Source: Caldiserica bacterium UBA646 (lineage in GTDB: Bacteria > Caldisericota > Caldisericia > Caldisericales > Caldisericaceae). Taken from it: a stretch of 28,387 nucleotides of DNA. The position numbers and the translations under genes are program-made. This document shows positions 15,142 to 24,594 of this stretch, one piece after another. A model generated the notes under the pieces. That model was not told where the DNA came from. It ran no database searches and saw only the letters and a list, made by a program, of their open reading frames with translations. Where the stretch lies: NCBI GenBank assembly GCA_002299965.1, contig DBOM01000035.1, positions 1-28,387 of the forward strand, given 5' to 3'. Within the stretch, counting starts at the first letter, position 1. Each line of letters opens with the position of its first letter.

Positions 15142-16605
15142 ATGAAAAAGATTATCATTATTCTTTTAATTTTGTCGCTCATTCCTCTGGAAGGATGCTT
15201 TATTAACAGCAAGTCTATAAAAATTGAATCAATTTCCGAATATGTAAACGATACTGCCAAAGTCTCTATTGATGGCGTTGAAGTAGGCACTGCTCCTTTA
15301 ACCTATCGCATATCCTTTGGATTGCACAAGTTTGCCTTCAAGGGCCAATTTGAATCTAATGAAAAAGAAATAAATATTGACAGATACACGGAATCAATTA
15401 CATACAATACATATACCACTACTATTGCTGTGACATCTAAAAGTAGTGGCCCTTTCAATATAAATATTGAGGGAGAAGATCTTTATTACAGCATTGGATA
15501 CACCGTTTATCTTGATGATGAGTTTACCGGTAAAACGTTGCCTGCAGCACTCACAGGTGTAAGCAAGGGAACTCATAAGATTAAACTTGTTGGCCTCGGA
15601 GCTAACCATGAAGTTTCGCTGGATGTAAAAGGTGACACGTTCTTGAATATGAGGGGATTTAATCCAACCAATTCGGAAGATCATCCTATAACTATAAGGT
15701 ACTTCAGGCATGATGAATCATTTAGTGCATACAAGGTTATTTTTGATCGTCTTCCGGTAATTGATATATGCTGTTCTCCTGCTGCAATTGCTTATTCTGG
15801 CGTTTTCGTTAAGGACAAAATCATCGTTACGGGAAAAACCACGCTCAAAGAATTTTACTTCCAATATCCCTCGGGCAAGTTAGTGCTCTTCGGGACAAAA
15901 CCATTCAAAAATGAATGGAGAGAATTTTCAAAGGAAGTTTTGTTTGATGAAATGGGGGAATACAAAATACTTGATGAAGGCAAAAAACAATTTGACCAAT
16001 TTGAAGTGCTTTACAAAGCGATACCACTTCCTCCTACAAAAACGGTTTCTGAAATCTTTGGTGTACAGGCGTATTCGGCAAGATTAAGCGATGCTGTTGC
16101 AATTAAAGCAGGTGAAGAAAACACAATAAAGCTTTTAATAGTGGACGCCAACAGAAATCCAATTAAAAACAAGCCTATCGGAGCATATAACACCAGGACA
16201 GACGATAGAGGCGTTGTCGTTTTGAAAGTAAAGGGAGCAGAGGATACAAATCCTATCGGAAGTTTTATTGTAAATGGAAAAGAAGGCGGCAGAATCTTTT
16301 ATGGGGACTTGCTTGCAGGTGTTTACGACTATACTATATTCAATAGAGACGGCAATATTCTTTCTACATCAATGCAATTTTTAAAGCTTCAGGGAGATAT
16401 AAAGTTTGATATAAGATACGAGGGCGACGATATCTACATGCCTTTTGGAGTAATCAGTAGTTTCAATTTAAAAGGTGGGAAAACAAAAGTTTTTGATAAC
16501 CAAACCTGTGTAGCAGTAAACACAATCGTGTTCGCTTCTGACACTGCCATTATAATAACAGATGAAACTATTGAATTTTATAAACTGAAGGGTATGATAC
16601 CATGA
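15142..16605 (+). CDS. lipoprotein with two PEGA-like repeats and the FPSGK module
   Basis: A 487-residue lipoprotein (lipobox PLEGC, Cys19) starting 5 nt after the previous stop. Two PEGA-like units are visible: VSIDGVEVGTAPLTYRISFG with LHKFAFKG, and YTVYLDDEFTGKTLPAALTG with THKIKLVG. The shared module follows (about 205-440): CCSPAAIAYSGVFVKDKI, YFQYPSGKLVLFGTKP, FDEMGEYKIL, YKAIPLPPTKTVSEIFG, KLLIVDANRNPIKNKPIGAY, TDDRGVVVLKV, YGDLLAGVYDYTIF, IYMPFG. The C terminus jumps straight to SDTAIIITDETIEFYKLKG, the same ending as in the 6981 and 11991 proteins. The protein looks like those proteins with the Asp-box propeller deleted. Its stop overlaps the next start (ATGA). Confidence 0.84.
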   Translation: MKKIIIILLILSLIPLEGCFINSKSIKIESISEYVNDTAKVSIDGVEVGTAPLTYRISFGLHKFAFKGQFESNEKEINIDRYTESITYNTYTTTIAVTSKSSGPFNINIEGEDLYYSIGYTVYLDDEFTGKTLPAALTGVSKGTHKIKLVGLGANHEVSLDVKGDTFLNMRGFNPTNSEDHPITIRYFRHDESFSAYKVIFDRLPVIDICCSPAAIAYSGVFVKDKIIVTGKTTLKEFYFQYPSGKLVLFGTKPFKNEWREFSKEVLFDEMGEYKILDEGKKQFDQFEVLYKAIPLPPTKTVSEIFGVQAYSARLSDAVAIKAGEENTIKLLIVDANRNPIKNKPIGAYNTRTDDRGVVVLKVKGAEDTNPIGSFIVNGKEGGRIFYGDLLAGVYDYTIFNRDGNILSTSMQFLKLQGDIKFDIRYEGDDIYMPFGVISSFNLKGGKTKVFDNQTCVAVNTIVFASDTAIIITDETIEFYKLKGMIP

Positions 16606-18182
16606 AAAAAATTATTTATTTAGTAATCATAATTTTACTTCTTTCAGGATGCGGACGGAAGGAAAATGCCAACCCTATTAATACTTCTCAAACTGGCTAT
16701 GCTATTTCAATTTCCTCTTCTCCATCCGGTGCATCCGTATATATAGAAGACGAATATGAAGGAATTACTCCCTGCAAAGTGCATCTTAAGAAAGGCACTT
16801 ACAAATTTGTTGTACTTAAAGATGGCTACATTGCACAGAGAAAAGACACTAAAATAGTAAAAGATACTAACCTTAATTTTACACTTGAAAAGCCCAAAAT
16901 AAGAGGGATGCTTAATAATGTGCCACTCCTGAATTTTCAGTGCGGTACCCCCTTTAATAATCTCTATATCTTTAGCGAGCAGAATGATATCAAATGTATT
17001 TCCCTTGAAAATTTGAAAGTTTTATGGAATAAGAATTTTGATAATGCAATAAACTTTGCACTGGATGACGGTGTTATGTATGTAGAAAAGCAAAACAGTG
17101 ATAATGATAAAGTTGTTGAAGAGATATTTACCGTAAATCCGGAAACTGGTGACATCATTGCAAAGGAACAGTTCACACTGAAAACAAACGGGAAGTACTA
17201 CGCAATAGGTTTTCAAGGAGTAAGCGAAGGTGTTGCCATTTTTGATGAATCTCTCAATACGTATGGACCACCACCGTATGGGTTGTATCTAAAAGCATAT
17301 TCTTTAAAAGACCATAAATTGCTCTATGATAAAAAATTTGCAGCATTTCTCACGGAAATCCCAATTTTTGGCGAACATTTGTATCTATTTGGAAAATATA
17401 AAAGCGAGTTTGTGCTATACAAAATAAACAAATTCACAGGCAAAATAGTATCTCAAACAAACTTTTTTACACTCTTTGGTGTAGATTTCTTTTCTGCAAC
17501 CAAACTGCCTGCAGGTGGAGAAAAAGTTGCAGTGCATTTCGTAGCCAACAAAACATTCACGTATATCATTGATCTTGAAAAGCAAGCAATACTATTCAAA
17601 CTGAAGGGCGATTTTATCATTCGAAATAACCGTTATTTATTGACCACTGACGAATGCAACCAGGAAAAAAGCATTTTAATAAATGTGATTGACCTTAGTT
17701 CGATGGAAAGGATAGGCACGGTAAACTACAGTTTGTTAAAAGATGGCAAGAGAATGTTGACTCTCAACGATTCATCCCCTGCATACGATAGGGTAAACCA
17801 CAGGATTTATTTCTTCCTGAACGGCACGCTGCACTGCTTTGATGAAAGAGGTAAAGAGATAGAAATCGCTTTCAATAAGGGTTACAAATATCTATTAAAG
17901 CCTCTCTCTGCAAGCTACTACCGTATTAACATCTATCCGGAGGAAGGTATCACTGTTTTTGCTAACAATAGCGCATCGCACAAAGTTCTTGTTGTGGATA
18001 ATAAAAAACTCACGCCTATTTTTATCTCCTCTGAAAAAGGGTATGCTTTTAGAGGTAATTTGTTTTTATTTACAGTTACAGAGAAGGGCGATGCTTTGAA
18101 AAATTTACCGGATAAAGGAGTAGTTACTATAATAGATTTGAACGAATTTAACGAGAATAATCGCGAGGAGGCGAAAAGATGA
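16602..18182 (+). CDS. PEGA-domain lipoprotein with PQQ/WD40-like propeller
   Basis: A 526-residue lipoprotein: MKKIIYLVIIILLLSGC with Cys17, overlapping the preceding stop by 4 nt. PEGA occupies about 30-100 (SISSSPSGASVYIEDEYEGI, VHLKKGTYKFVVLKDGYI). The rest resembles a PQQ/quinoprotein-type propeller, with blades such as CISLENLKVLWNKNF, FTVNPETGDIIAKEQF, LYKINKFTGKIVSQTNFF, YIIDLEKQAILFKLKG, IYFFLNGTLHCFDERGKE. The PQQ-binding and catalytic residues of true dehydrogenases are not apparent, so a binding or scaffold role is more likely. The next gene overlaps by 4 nt, so both are translationally coupled. Confidence 0.84.
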   Translation: MKKIIYLVIIILLLSGCGRKENANPINTSQTGYAISISSSPSGASVYIEDEYEGITPCKVHLKKGTYKFVVLKDGYIAQRKDTKIVKDTNLNFTLEKPKIRGMLNNVPLLNFQCGTPFNNLYIFSEQNDIKCISLENLKVLWNKNFDNAINFALDDGVMYVEKQNSDNDKVVEEIFTVNPETGDIIAKEQFTLKTNGKYYAIGFQGVSEGVAIFDESLNTYGPPPYGLYLKAYSLKDHKLLYDKKFAAFLTEIPIFGEHLYLFGKYKSEFVLYKINKFTGKIVSQTNFFTLFGVDFFSATKLPAGGEKVAVHFVANKTFTYIIDLEKQAILFKLKGDFIIRNNRYLLTTDECNQEKSILINVIDLSSMERIGTVNYSLLKDGKRMLTLNDSSPAYDRVNHRIYFFLNGTLHCFDERGKEIEIAFNKGYKYLLKPLSASYYRINIYPEEGITVFANNSASHKVLVVDNKKLTPIFISSEKGYAFRGNLFLFTVTEKGDALKNLPDKGVVTIIDLNEFNENNREEAKR

Positions 18183-20353
18183 AAAGAATAGCCATCGTCT
18201 TTTTAGCAATCATTTTATTCCTTTCAGGATGCGGACGGGTACAAACCAACAACTTGCCGCAAACATTCAACTATCCACCAAAGATAGTTTACGATAAGAT
18301 TGAACTCTCAGGTACACCACTATTTGTTGACGAGGAGAAAAAGATTTTTATTATAAAAGAAGGCGCTGGGGTATCTACAGAAATTAAGTTTGGAAGGAAC
18401 TCAGATTCTTTAAAGACAGTCCTTGCAGGTGATGGAAAGCTATTTGTTAATCCGTTAGATGAACGCATAATGTACTTTACAAAAGATGATGGAACTTATT
18501 TAAGTGAAAATTATGGCGGAAGCTTCCAGAAGATCACCGATAGCACAATGAAGATTGCTTCGATAGGGTTTAACTACAATGGAGACGTGTTTGCGGTAGT
18601 AAATTGTTATCTTCCAACAAAGGCTGGGTATTTCCTTTATAAAGTTGTGGATAAAGAGAAACTTGTAGAGAGTCCGGCAATTGATGCGGGTTCATTCTTT
18701 GGAGGACCAGAATTTATTTTTAACCCGGAAAATCCAGAACAATTTATGGTGGGCGGCTTAATAACCAATGATGGAGGAAAAACATTTACGCGATCTGATA
18801 AGTTATCAGGAAGCCCGATTGCATTCAATCCATATAAAGGCAATGAGATATACGAATATCTTGACAGATACGCTCCTATTCTTCTCGCAAATCTCGATTC
18901 GAAAGACTTTGAATGGCAAAAGATTTATCCGGTAAATCCTGTAATTACTCATCAGAATTTTGAGCAGTTTTATACCGATTTCAAACACAAAATCACCTAT
19001 ACGATTGATAATTACAACACACTATTTACAATCCTTGACAGAAAGGTTTTCAAAATTGCAAGATTCGATTCTGATGCTCAACTCAAAATGGAATTTATTG
19101 AAGGAAATGGAACATTTTATTTGTTGTCTTCTAAAGAAAATTTCTATTACAAAGTGAAAATTTTAGGAGAGGACAGGGAAAATCAAAATATTGGAGTTGT
19201 TAAGGAAAAAGTGGAAGTCCCTGAAGTTACGTATGAAATACCTTTTGCAAAACTAAAAAGCAAGTATGTGGATATAGGACAAGGATTAAATCACTATCTA
19301 AATACTGTTGCGATGTCGTCAGATGCCTTTGCATATGTTGATATAATATCAAAGTCTGATAGTATCCTCGGCGAGACTCTTAAACTTTACGATATAAATA
19401 CTGGAAGAACTGAAAACGTTTCTACTGCAGATTCAAATGAGCTAAGGTTCGATGTAAACGGTCAGATAAACAAAGATTGGCTTTTGTACTCAACTATTCT
19501 ACAAAAGGGAAGAGATGATGCGCCAACAGACCCTGAGTCATTTAAAATTTACACCTACAACAGAAAGTCGCATAGTAACAAGCTTGTTTTACAATACTCT
19601 GATTTCAAAAAATTATTTTCTTCACTCCTTAAAGAAAATTATAAATTTGATGTTGTTAATACATATCTTGCTCTTTCGGAAAATGCAGTACTTGTCGGGG
19701 TAAATACAGAGATATCAAATATTATCAAGTTGCAAGATTCAGAGCGCACAGAACTTATCAGTGAATGTGTTGCAATCCTAAAAGTTGACCTTCTTTCAGA
19801 TGAAAGCAGTATTATATTTAATGAAGTTATCCCTCCGTCAGAGGCTCGAATGATTACCAAAATTTCTGCAAACAAAGAATATGTCGCTTTTACTTATGCT
19901 AGGCAAGACGATGAGATTGTATATCTTTACTCGCTAAAGGACAGAAAGCTCAATAAAATTCTTGAGGCAAGAGGTTACGATGCAAAAATTACAGAGGATA
20001 ACAATCTTATATTTGTGGACGATGGCGTTGCTTATATTGCCCCAGTTAAAAACCCAGGCGAAAGAACTCCCATAACTTTTTTAACAGGTGCATTATTTAA
20101 TTGCGTTGTTTCATCCAATTACATTGCATATTATAAAGGATACGAGGAAACCACTTTGGTCAATAACACAAAAACTTATACTTACCACTCTGGTACAGAA
20201 ATTTATAATAGGGCTACTCATACAAAATCACTCATTAAAGATTGTTTCATCTACAATGCTTTTATCGATAAAGACACGCTCATTATTTTTGAATGCGATT
20301 CCAAAAATCCCAATAGACTTTATTTCATTAATTTAAAGGAAAACAAATTATAG
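18179..20353 (+). CDS. large beta-propeller lipoprotein without PEGA domain
   Basis: A 724-residue lipoprotein (MKRIAIVFLAIILFLSGCGR, Cys18) whose start overlaps the preceding stop. The N-terminal half has Asp-box-like units (FTKDDGTYLSENYGGSFQKI, GLITNDGGKTFTRSD) and blade-like strands (YPVNPVITHQNFEQFYTDFK). From about residue 350 the pattern changes to TolB/WD40-type blades (YDINTGRTENVSTADSNELR, KIYTYNRKSHSNKLVLQYSD, EYVAFTYARQDDEIVYLYSL, RLYFINLKENKL). This suggests two propellers of different type fused in one chain. No PEGA or FPSGK module is present, although it is operonic with the PEGA genes. Function unknown; the architecture implies a surface protein that binds other macromolecules. 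Confidence 0.8.
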   Translation: MKRIAIVFLAIILFLSGCGRVQTNNLPQTFNYPPKIVYDKIELSGTPLFVDEEKKIFIIKEGAGVSTEIKFGRNSDSLKTVLAGDGKLFVNPLDERIMYFTKDDGTYLSENYGGSFQKITDSTMKIASIGFNYNGDVFAVVNCYLPTKAGYFLYKVVDKEKLVESPAIDAGSFFGGPEFIFNPENPEQFMVGGLITNDGGKTFTRSDKLSGSPIAFNPYKGNEIYEYLDRYAPILLANLDSKDFEWQKIYPVNPVITHQNFEQFYTDFKHKITYTIDNYNTLFTILDRKVFKIARFDSDAQLKMEFIEGNGTFYLLSSKENFYYKVKILGEDRENQNIGVVKEKVEVPEVTYEIPFAKLKSKYVDIGQGLNHYLNTVAMSSDAFAYVDIISKSDSILGETLKLYDINTGRTENVSTADSNELRFDVNGQINKDWLLYSTILQKGRDDAPTDPESFKIYTYNRKSHSNKLVLQYSDFKKLFSSLLKENYKFDVVNTYLALSENAVLVGVNTEISNIIKLQDSERTELISECVAILKVDLLSDESSIIFNEVIPPSEARMITKISANKEYVAFTYARQDDEIVYLYSLKDRKLNKILEARGYDAKITEDNNLIFVDDGVAYIAPVKNPGERTPITFLTGALFNCVVSSNYIAYYKGYEETTLVNNTKTYTYHSGTEIYNRATHTKSLIKDCFIYNAFIDKDTLIIFECDSKNPNRLYFINLKENKL

Positions 20354-20367
20354 AAAGGAGACAAAAA

Positions 20368-21090
20368 ATGAATACAAATAAAATGATGACACCCCAAAAT
20401 ACCAAAATATTCTGGCTTGTTGGGATAGGTATTGAAATCGGATTATCCATATACAGTTTTGTCCCTACGATTTTTCGTAACTTCCCCGGTAACGGCATTT
20501 CTCGACCGGGATACTTTACTGTATGGACAATATATACTGCCCTTATACTTATTGCGATGAAAATTATTTCAAATATTTCAAAGGACAATAAAATTTTTAA
20601 CTATTCCCTTGCAATCTTTATAATAACTCTCATCTGGGATTTGATTAGAATGCCTATCTCGCATTTCATGGTAAGAATACAGCCTACCTCACAGCAGGGA
20701 ATTTTGAATATGTTTAATAAAAGCCTGCTTTTTGAGAGCATTCCCAATTGGGCTGTTATGCTAACCGTAGCCATTTTATACTTTTTAGTGCTTTATAGAA
20801 TATCTGTTTTTCTGAAAGATTCACGTTTTAAACTGAGCGGTGTTATCCAGCTTATAGCAGTTAGTATTGACGTAGTTTACGGGCCTATCAATTTTGCAAT
20901 GGCGATACAGCCTTATATTTCCACAAAGCCTGTTATGAATGCCAATATATTATCAAAAATTTCAAGTTCGGTTTGGGCAGCATCCGGGCTACTAAGGGTT
21001 ATAGCGCTCGTCATCCTGATAATTGCTGTTTTTCAGATGGACAGTTTATCCTATGAAGAAGCAGAAGAAAATGATAAAATACAACTTTAA
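20368..21090 (+). CDS. polytopic membrane protein of unknown function
   Basis: A 240-residue integral membrane protein; GAAAGGAG upstream supports the ATG. About six hydrophobic segments (near residues 14-34, 48-68, 78-97, 127-150, 160-183, 207-232) with few charged loops and an acidic tail (MDSLSYEEAEENDKIQL). No transporter signature or conserved charged pair is recognised. It sits 14 nt after a lipoprotein gene and 9 nt before a propeller-like protein gene, so it is probably coexpressed with them. A role in handling the exported proteins is possible but speculative. Confidence 0.78.
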   Translation: MNTNKMMTPQNTKIFWLVGIGIEIGLSIYSFVPTIFRNFPGNGISRPGYFTVWTIYTALILIAMKIISNISKDNKIFNYSLAIFIITLIWDLIRMPISHFMVRIQPTSQQGILNMFNKSLLFESIPNWAVMLTVAILYFLVLYRISVFLKDSRFKLSGVIQLIAVSIDVVYGPINFAMAIQPYISTKPVMNANILSKISSSVWAASGLLRVIALVILIIAVFQMDSLSYEEAEENDKIQL

Positions 21091-21099
21091 GGAGGAAAA

Positions 21100-22518
21100 A
21101 TGACTAAGAAGAGAATTGTTTTGTTTGCTGTTGCAATTAGTTTAGTTGTAATTGCTATTTTTACCTTGGTTATCTTGATTAATATTCAACATAAATCTTC
21201 TACACTTTTAAAAACTTATGTGATAGACAAGAAAACTTATGTTGCAAATACAATCCATACTACAGCCAATGGGGGATATATCGTTTCAGGGAACATTGCA
21301 GCATTTGATACGACAATCCATGGCTGGAGAGGTTCGGGCAGTTTTCTTGTTAAACTAGACTCTTCCCTTAACCCTCAATGGTCTAAAACGTTTACCTTTG
21401 ATGATTCCTGGGCTATTCCTATAGAAAGCGGCTTTGTAGTCCTGGGAAGTAGTTATGAGTGTTTTTATCTCATAAAACTTGATGATAACGGGAATGTTTT
21501 ATGGAGTAAAAAATATACAGGATTAGGAGATTTATCAAGTGTTGCCTTTCAAAAGAAGTGCTTCTTTATAGAAACTTCAGATAACGGATTTATTGCATCA
21601 GGTAGCTTTTTAAAGTTTTCTAATGATTATAAAACAAAAAAAGAAGGAGCTCTTATTGTAAAGTTTGATGGAAGTGGCGAGATTCAATGGGCTAAAACGT
21701 ATGAAAATGATAATAGTATTGGGCCTGCCTGCATTCAAAGTTTTGCAATAAAAGAACTCCCTAACAAACACTTTATTGTTACGATGAGTATTCAGGACGC
21801 AGCTCTTTTTAGCGGTGGAGGAGGTATATGGGGAACAGCAAATGATTTTCTTATTATGGAGATTAATTCAAACGGAAACGTTGTGTGGACAAGAAGGGTC
21901 GGGCGAAGCAAAACAAACGAAGTTCCTACATCAATCATTTTAAATGCTAACGGAGGATGTACAGTTATAGGATGGGGTTTGACTGTAACAACAGAAGAGT
22001 CAGGCAGTACAAATGCAGCTAAAGATATACCTCTTGTGCAACTGGATAGCACAGGTAATGTTATATTCTGCAAAACCTACGGGATCAACAATAAATATGC
22101 CGCTTGTGGCTATGCAGATGCAACTCCTGACGGAGGATGTATTATAGCAAAGGGTGCCATCCTGAAACTTGATAAAAACGGAAAAGTTATGTGGGCGAAA
22201 GGAAACAATGACTATACTGTTAGTTTTGCAAAAAGGTCTAATGATGGGTACATCGCTACAGGAAACAGTGGTCTGCTTTTTCCTCCGTATTCTGGCAAAA
22301 ATGCAAAAGGAAATTTCTTTACAATAAAATTTAAAAATAACGATTTGAATAAGGCTATCTTTAAAAATGTTAATGTTAAAACGGATACTTTGCATCTGGA
22401 TATAAATACTTCTATCAACTTGGAAGTTTCAGATGCAGATGTGAAAGACATCTCTGTTAGTTCTGTAAAAGTTAAGATTGGAAAGATTAAATTTAAAGAA
22501 ATTAATACAATAAATTAA
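21100..22518 (+). CDS. signal-anchored beta-propeller-like repeat protein
   Basis: A 472-residue protein with AAGGAGG before the ATG. A signal anchor (about 6-29) is followed by at least six repeats of about 45-70 residues. Each carries a GGYIVSG-type strand then a LVKLD-S/N-G-xxxWSK-TF strand pair: FLVKLDSSLNPQWSKTF, YLIKLDDNGNVLWSKKY, LIVKFDGSGEIQWAKTY, FLIMEINSNGNVVWTRRV, PLVQLDSTGNVIFCKTY, AILKLDKNGKVMWAKG. This pattern is typical of secreted propellers annotated as delta-60 or PQQ-like repeats. The C-terminal 65 residues are a different, Val/Lys/Asp-rich segment. No lipobox, unlike its neighbours. No enzymatic motif seen. Confidence 0.83.
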   Translation: MTKKRIVLFAVAISLVVIAIFTLVILINIQHKSSTLLKTYVIDKKTYVANTIHTTANGGYIVSGNIAAFDTTIHGWRGSGSFLVKLDSSLNPQWSKTFTFDDSWAIPIESGFVVLGSSYECFYLIKLDDNGNVLWSKKYTGLGDLSSVAFQKKCFFIETSDNGFIASGSFLKFSNDYKTKKEGALIVKFDGSGEIQWAKTYENDNSIGPACIQSFAIKELPNKHFIVTMSIQDAALFSGGGGIWGTANDFLIMEINSNGNVVWTRRVGRSKTNEVPTSIILNANGGCTVIGWGLTVTTEESGSTNAAKDIPLVQLDSTGNVIFCKTYGINNKYAACGYADATPDGGCIIAKGAILKLDKNGKVMWAKGNNDYTVSFAKRSNDGYIATGNSGLLFPPYSGKNAKGNFFTIKFKNNDLNKAIFKNVNVKTDTLHLDINTSINLEVSDADVKDISVSSVKVKIGKIKFKEINTIN

Positions 22519-22528
22519 GGAGACGTAT

Positions 22529-24526
22529 ATGAAAAAATTAATAAACTCAGCTGTTATTTTTGTTTTACTGGTATCTTTTGCTTTACCGCTATTTTCACCG
22601 CACAAAGCTGCCCGTGCAGATGCAGGGCCTGTTCACCTGTATGGTGTAAACATTGTGCCGTATCAGGAAAACAACATAAAACTTGAAAAGGAAAACCTTT
22701 CTATTGAATTCAAGAAAGATGGCTCGAACGCTGAAAGCAGTGCAGATGTTTATGCAAAATTTGTGTTTGTTAATACCGGAGAGAAAATTTCCCTTAAGAT
22801 GGGTTTTCCATTCAGGCTGGCAAACGAAAGAGGAGGCGGCATCCCATTTCCTGCAGGGGTAAAAGTAAAAATTAACGGAAAAACGATAACTCCCAATTTT
22901 ATAAGAACTGAAACAAGCAAGTATGACCCCTGGATATATTTCAATGTTTCATTTAACAAAGGGGAAACTAAAACCGTAGAAGTAAGTTATACCGCAATTC
23001 CTCTTGGCGGATATTTTACCTATGTCCTCAACACAGGGGCTCTATGGAAGGGTCCTATTGGCACTCTTGATATTGAAATAAAGTTTCCAAATGAGGCAAA
23101 ATATCCGTATCTCTTGAGTTTAAAACCACAAGGCTATACTATACAAGGAAATAAAGCACTCTACCATTTTACGAACTTTGAACCCACACAGGATATCGAA
23201 ATAGAGTTTCTGCCCGAAAAATTCTTTAGTGAAATTAAGCCATTAAAAGATAAAGCAGAGAAAACAAACAGTGCAGCGGGTTGGTTTAATTATGCGATAT
23301 CACTTTTCCCTCAAAATCCATTTGGTGAGTACAAATCCTTAAGAGAAGGGGGTTTTGTAGGCGGATATGCAACAGATACATTTAAAAACTATGTGTTAAG
23401 TGTTATTGATAAAGCTAAAAGTTTGCAAAAGGAAGAAAGCCCTGAGTATAAAATTCTTGATGCAATTAGGATTGCCCGTACAGATAACTTTACACAATTT
23501 GAGGCAGGCCTTTATGTTTCAATTGAAACTAAAGGGATACGTTGGCTCCCCGAATTTATTCTGAATGTGTTTGATACAGATGTAGAAAATCCCCAAAACA
23601 AGCTTGAAGGGAAAATAATTGCTTACTTAATGGAATACAAAGTATTTTTTGATTTCGAAGAAAATCTTTCTATTAAAGCTCTCTCTTCTCTTGATACCTT
23701 TCTGAGTCTTGCAGATAAATATCTTGACAAGGATGATTATTTTGAAACGGTTCCGTATATTGTTTTAGATACAAAAGAGCCTAAAATTGTGACTCCTTTC
23801 TTTATGGAGTGCTTTATTCCAAAAGTAAGTATAGATGGTTCAAAAGTTCAAATATCCTATATTCTTCCATTATCCATGCAAAGCGCACTAAGGGGTTCTT
23901 CTATTGACGGTTTGCCAAACAATCTTATGAAATCTCATTTTGAAGAAAATTATCCGTATGTCTTTACTGTTGATTTGAATTTCTCATCGGTAAAAGCTCC
24001 GGATGAATTCGATAATACAAAAAAACAAATTTTACAATATGTAAGAGAGCAAATACCCACTAAAGATGCAGACGTTGACGAGGTAACAATCTCTTTTAAA
24101 TTGATAAGCATTTACCTTAATGATATTCTTAATAATCTTGTTATGAAAGACGGGCGTATTGCTACCGTCTCTTCCTTAGTTGACTGTACTTCCAAAATAG
24201 AAAATGCTATTAAAAATTTGGATAATGAAGTGAGTACTCTTAAAAATTATAAAAACTTTCAAGATACAAATATTGAATTAATGTTGATTAAGCCAGTTTT
24301 AACCCTTCTTGACTCAAACAGAAGCCTCCTTGAGTATGCTATCAAAAATTCTAAGATTGAGTTCGAAACAGTAAGCACCAATCAAGAAGGTGGTAACGAC
24401 AACACCAATAATGTAAATGGGAGTTTTAGATACATTGTAATAGCTCTTTCAGCTTTTGTGATTTTGCTCCTCATTGCTTTGATAGTTGTGATTTTAAAAA
24501 TAAATAAGATGAAAAAACCTTCTTAA
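22529..24526 (+). CDS. DUF4424-like secreted protein with C-terminal membrane anchor
   Basis: A 665-residue protein with AAGGAGA before the ATG. A signal peptide ends near ARA-DA (about residue 30). The next 150 residues resemble DUF4424: VPYQENNIKLEKENLSIEFK, then ADVYAKFVFVNTGEKISLKM, GFPFRLAN, and a beta-rich WIYFNVSFNKGETKTVEVSY. The middle (about 225-600) is largely helical with no recognised motif. The C terminus has one strong membrane helix (about 633-658, YIVIALSAFVILLLIALIVV) and a short basic tail, giving a type I topology with a large exported domain. DUF4424 has no established activity. Coexpressed with the propeller genes. Confidence 0.82.
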   Translation: MKKLINSAVIFVLLVSFALPLFSPHKAARADAGPVHLYGVNIVPYQENNIKLEKENLSIEFKKDGSNAESSADVYAKFVFVNTGEKISLKMGFPFRLANERGGGIPFPAGVKVKINGKTITPNFIRTETSKYDPWIYFNVSFNKGETKTVEVSYTAIPLGGYFTYVLNTGALWKGPIGTLDIEIKFPNEAKYPYLLSLKPQGYTIQGNKALYHFTNFEPTQDIEIEFLPEKFFSEIKPLKDKAEKTNSAAGWFNYAISLFPQNPFGEYKSLREGGFVGGYATDTFKNYVLSVIDKAKSLQKEESPEYKILDAIRIARTDNFTQFEAGLYVSIETKGIRWLPEFILNVFDTDVENPQNKLEGKIIAYLMEYKVFFDFEENLSIKALSSLDTFLSLADKYLDKDDYFETVPYIVLDTKEPKIVTPFFMECFIPKVSIDGSKVQISYILPLSMQSALRGSSIDGLPNNLMKSHFEENYPYVFTVDLNFSSVKAPDEFDNTKKQILQYVREQIPTKDADVDEVTISFKLISIYLNDILNNLVMKDGRIATVSSLVDCTSKIENAIKNLDNEVSTLKNYKNFQDTNIELMLIKPVLTLLDSNRSLLEYAIKNSKIEFETVSTNQEGGNDNTNNVNGSFRYIVIALSAFVILLLIALIVVILKINKMKKPS

Positions 24527-24532
24527 ATTAGT

Positions 24533-24561
24533 GGAACTTTTTTTAAGATAAACTGCCCTGA
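24533..24561 (+). promoter_or_regulatory. weak ECF-like promoter candidate
   Basis: A perfect GGAACTT followed by T-run (24533-24539) sits 7 nt after the previous stop. At a 17-nt spacing is CCTGA (24557-24561), one mismatch from the TCTGA variant of sigma-E -10 boxes. It lacks the extended flanks of the other sites, so it may be a chance match. Confidence 0.25.
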
Positions 24562-24594
24562 TTTAAGGTTCAATTTCTGAGGAGGAAATGAGTG

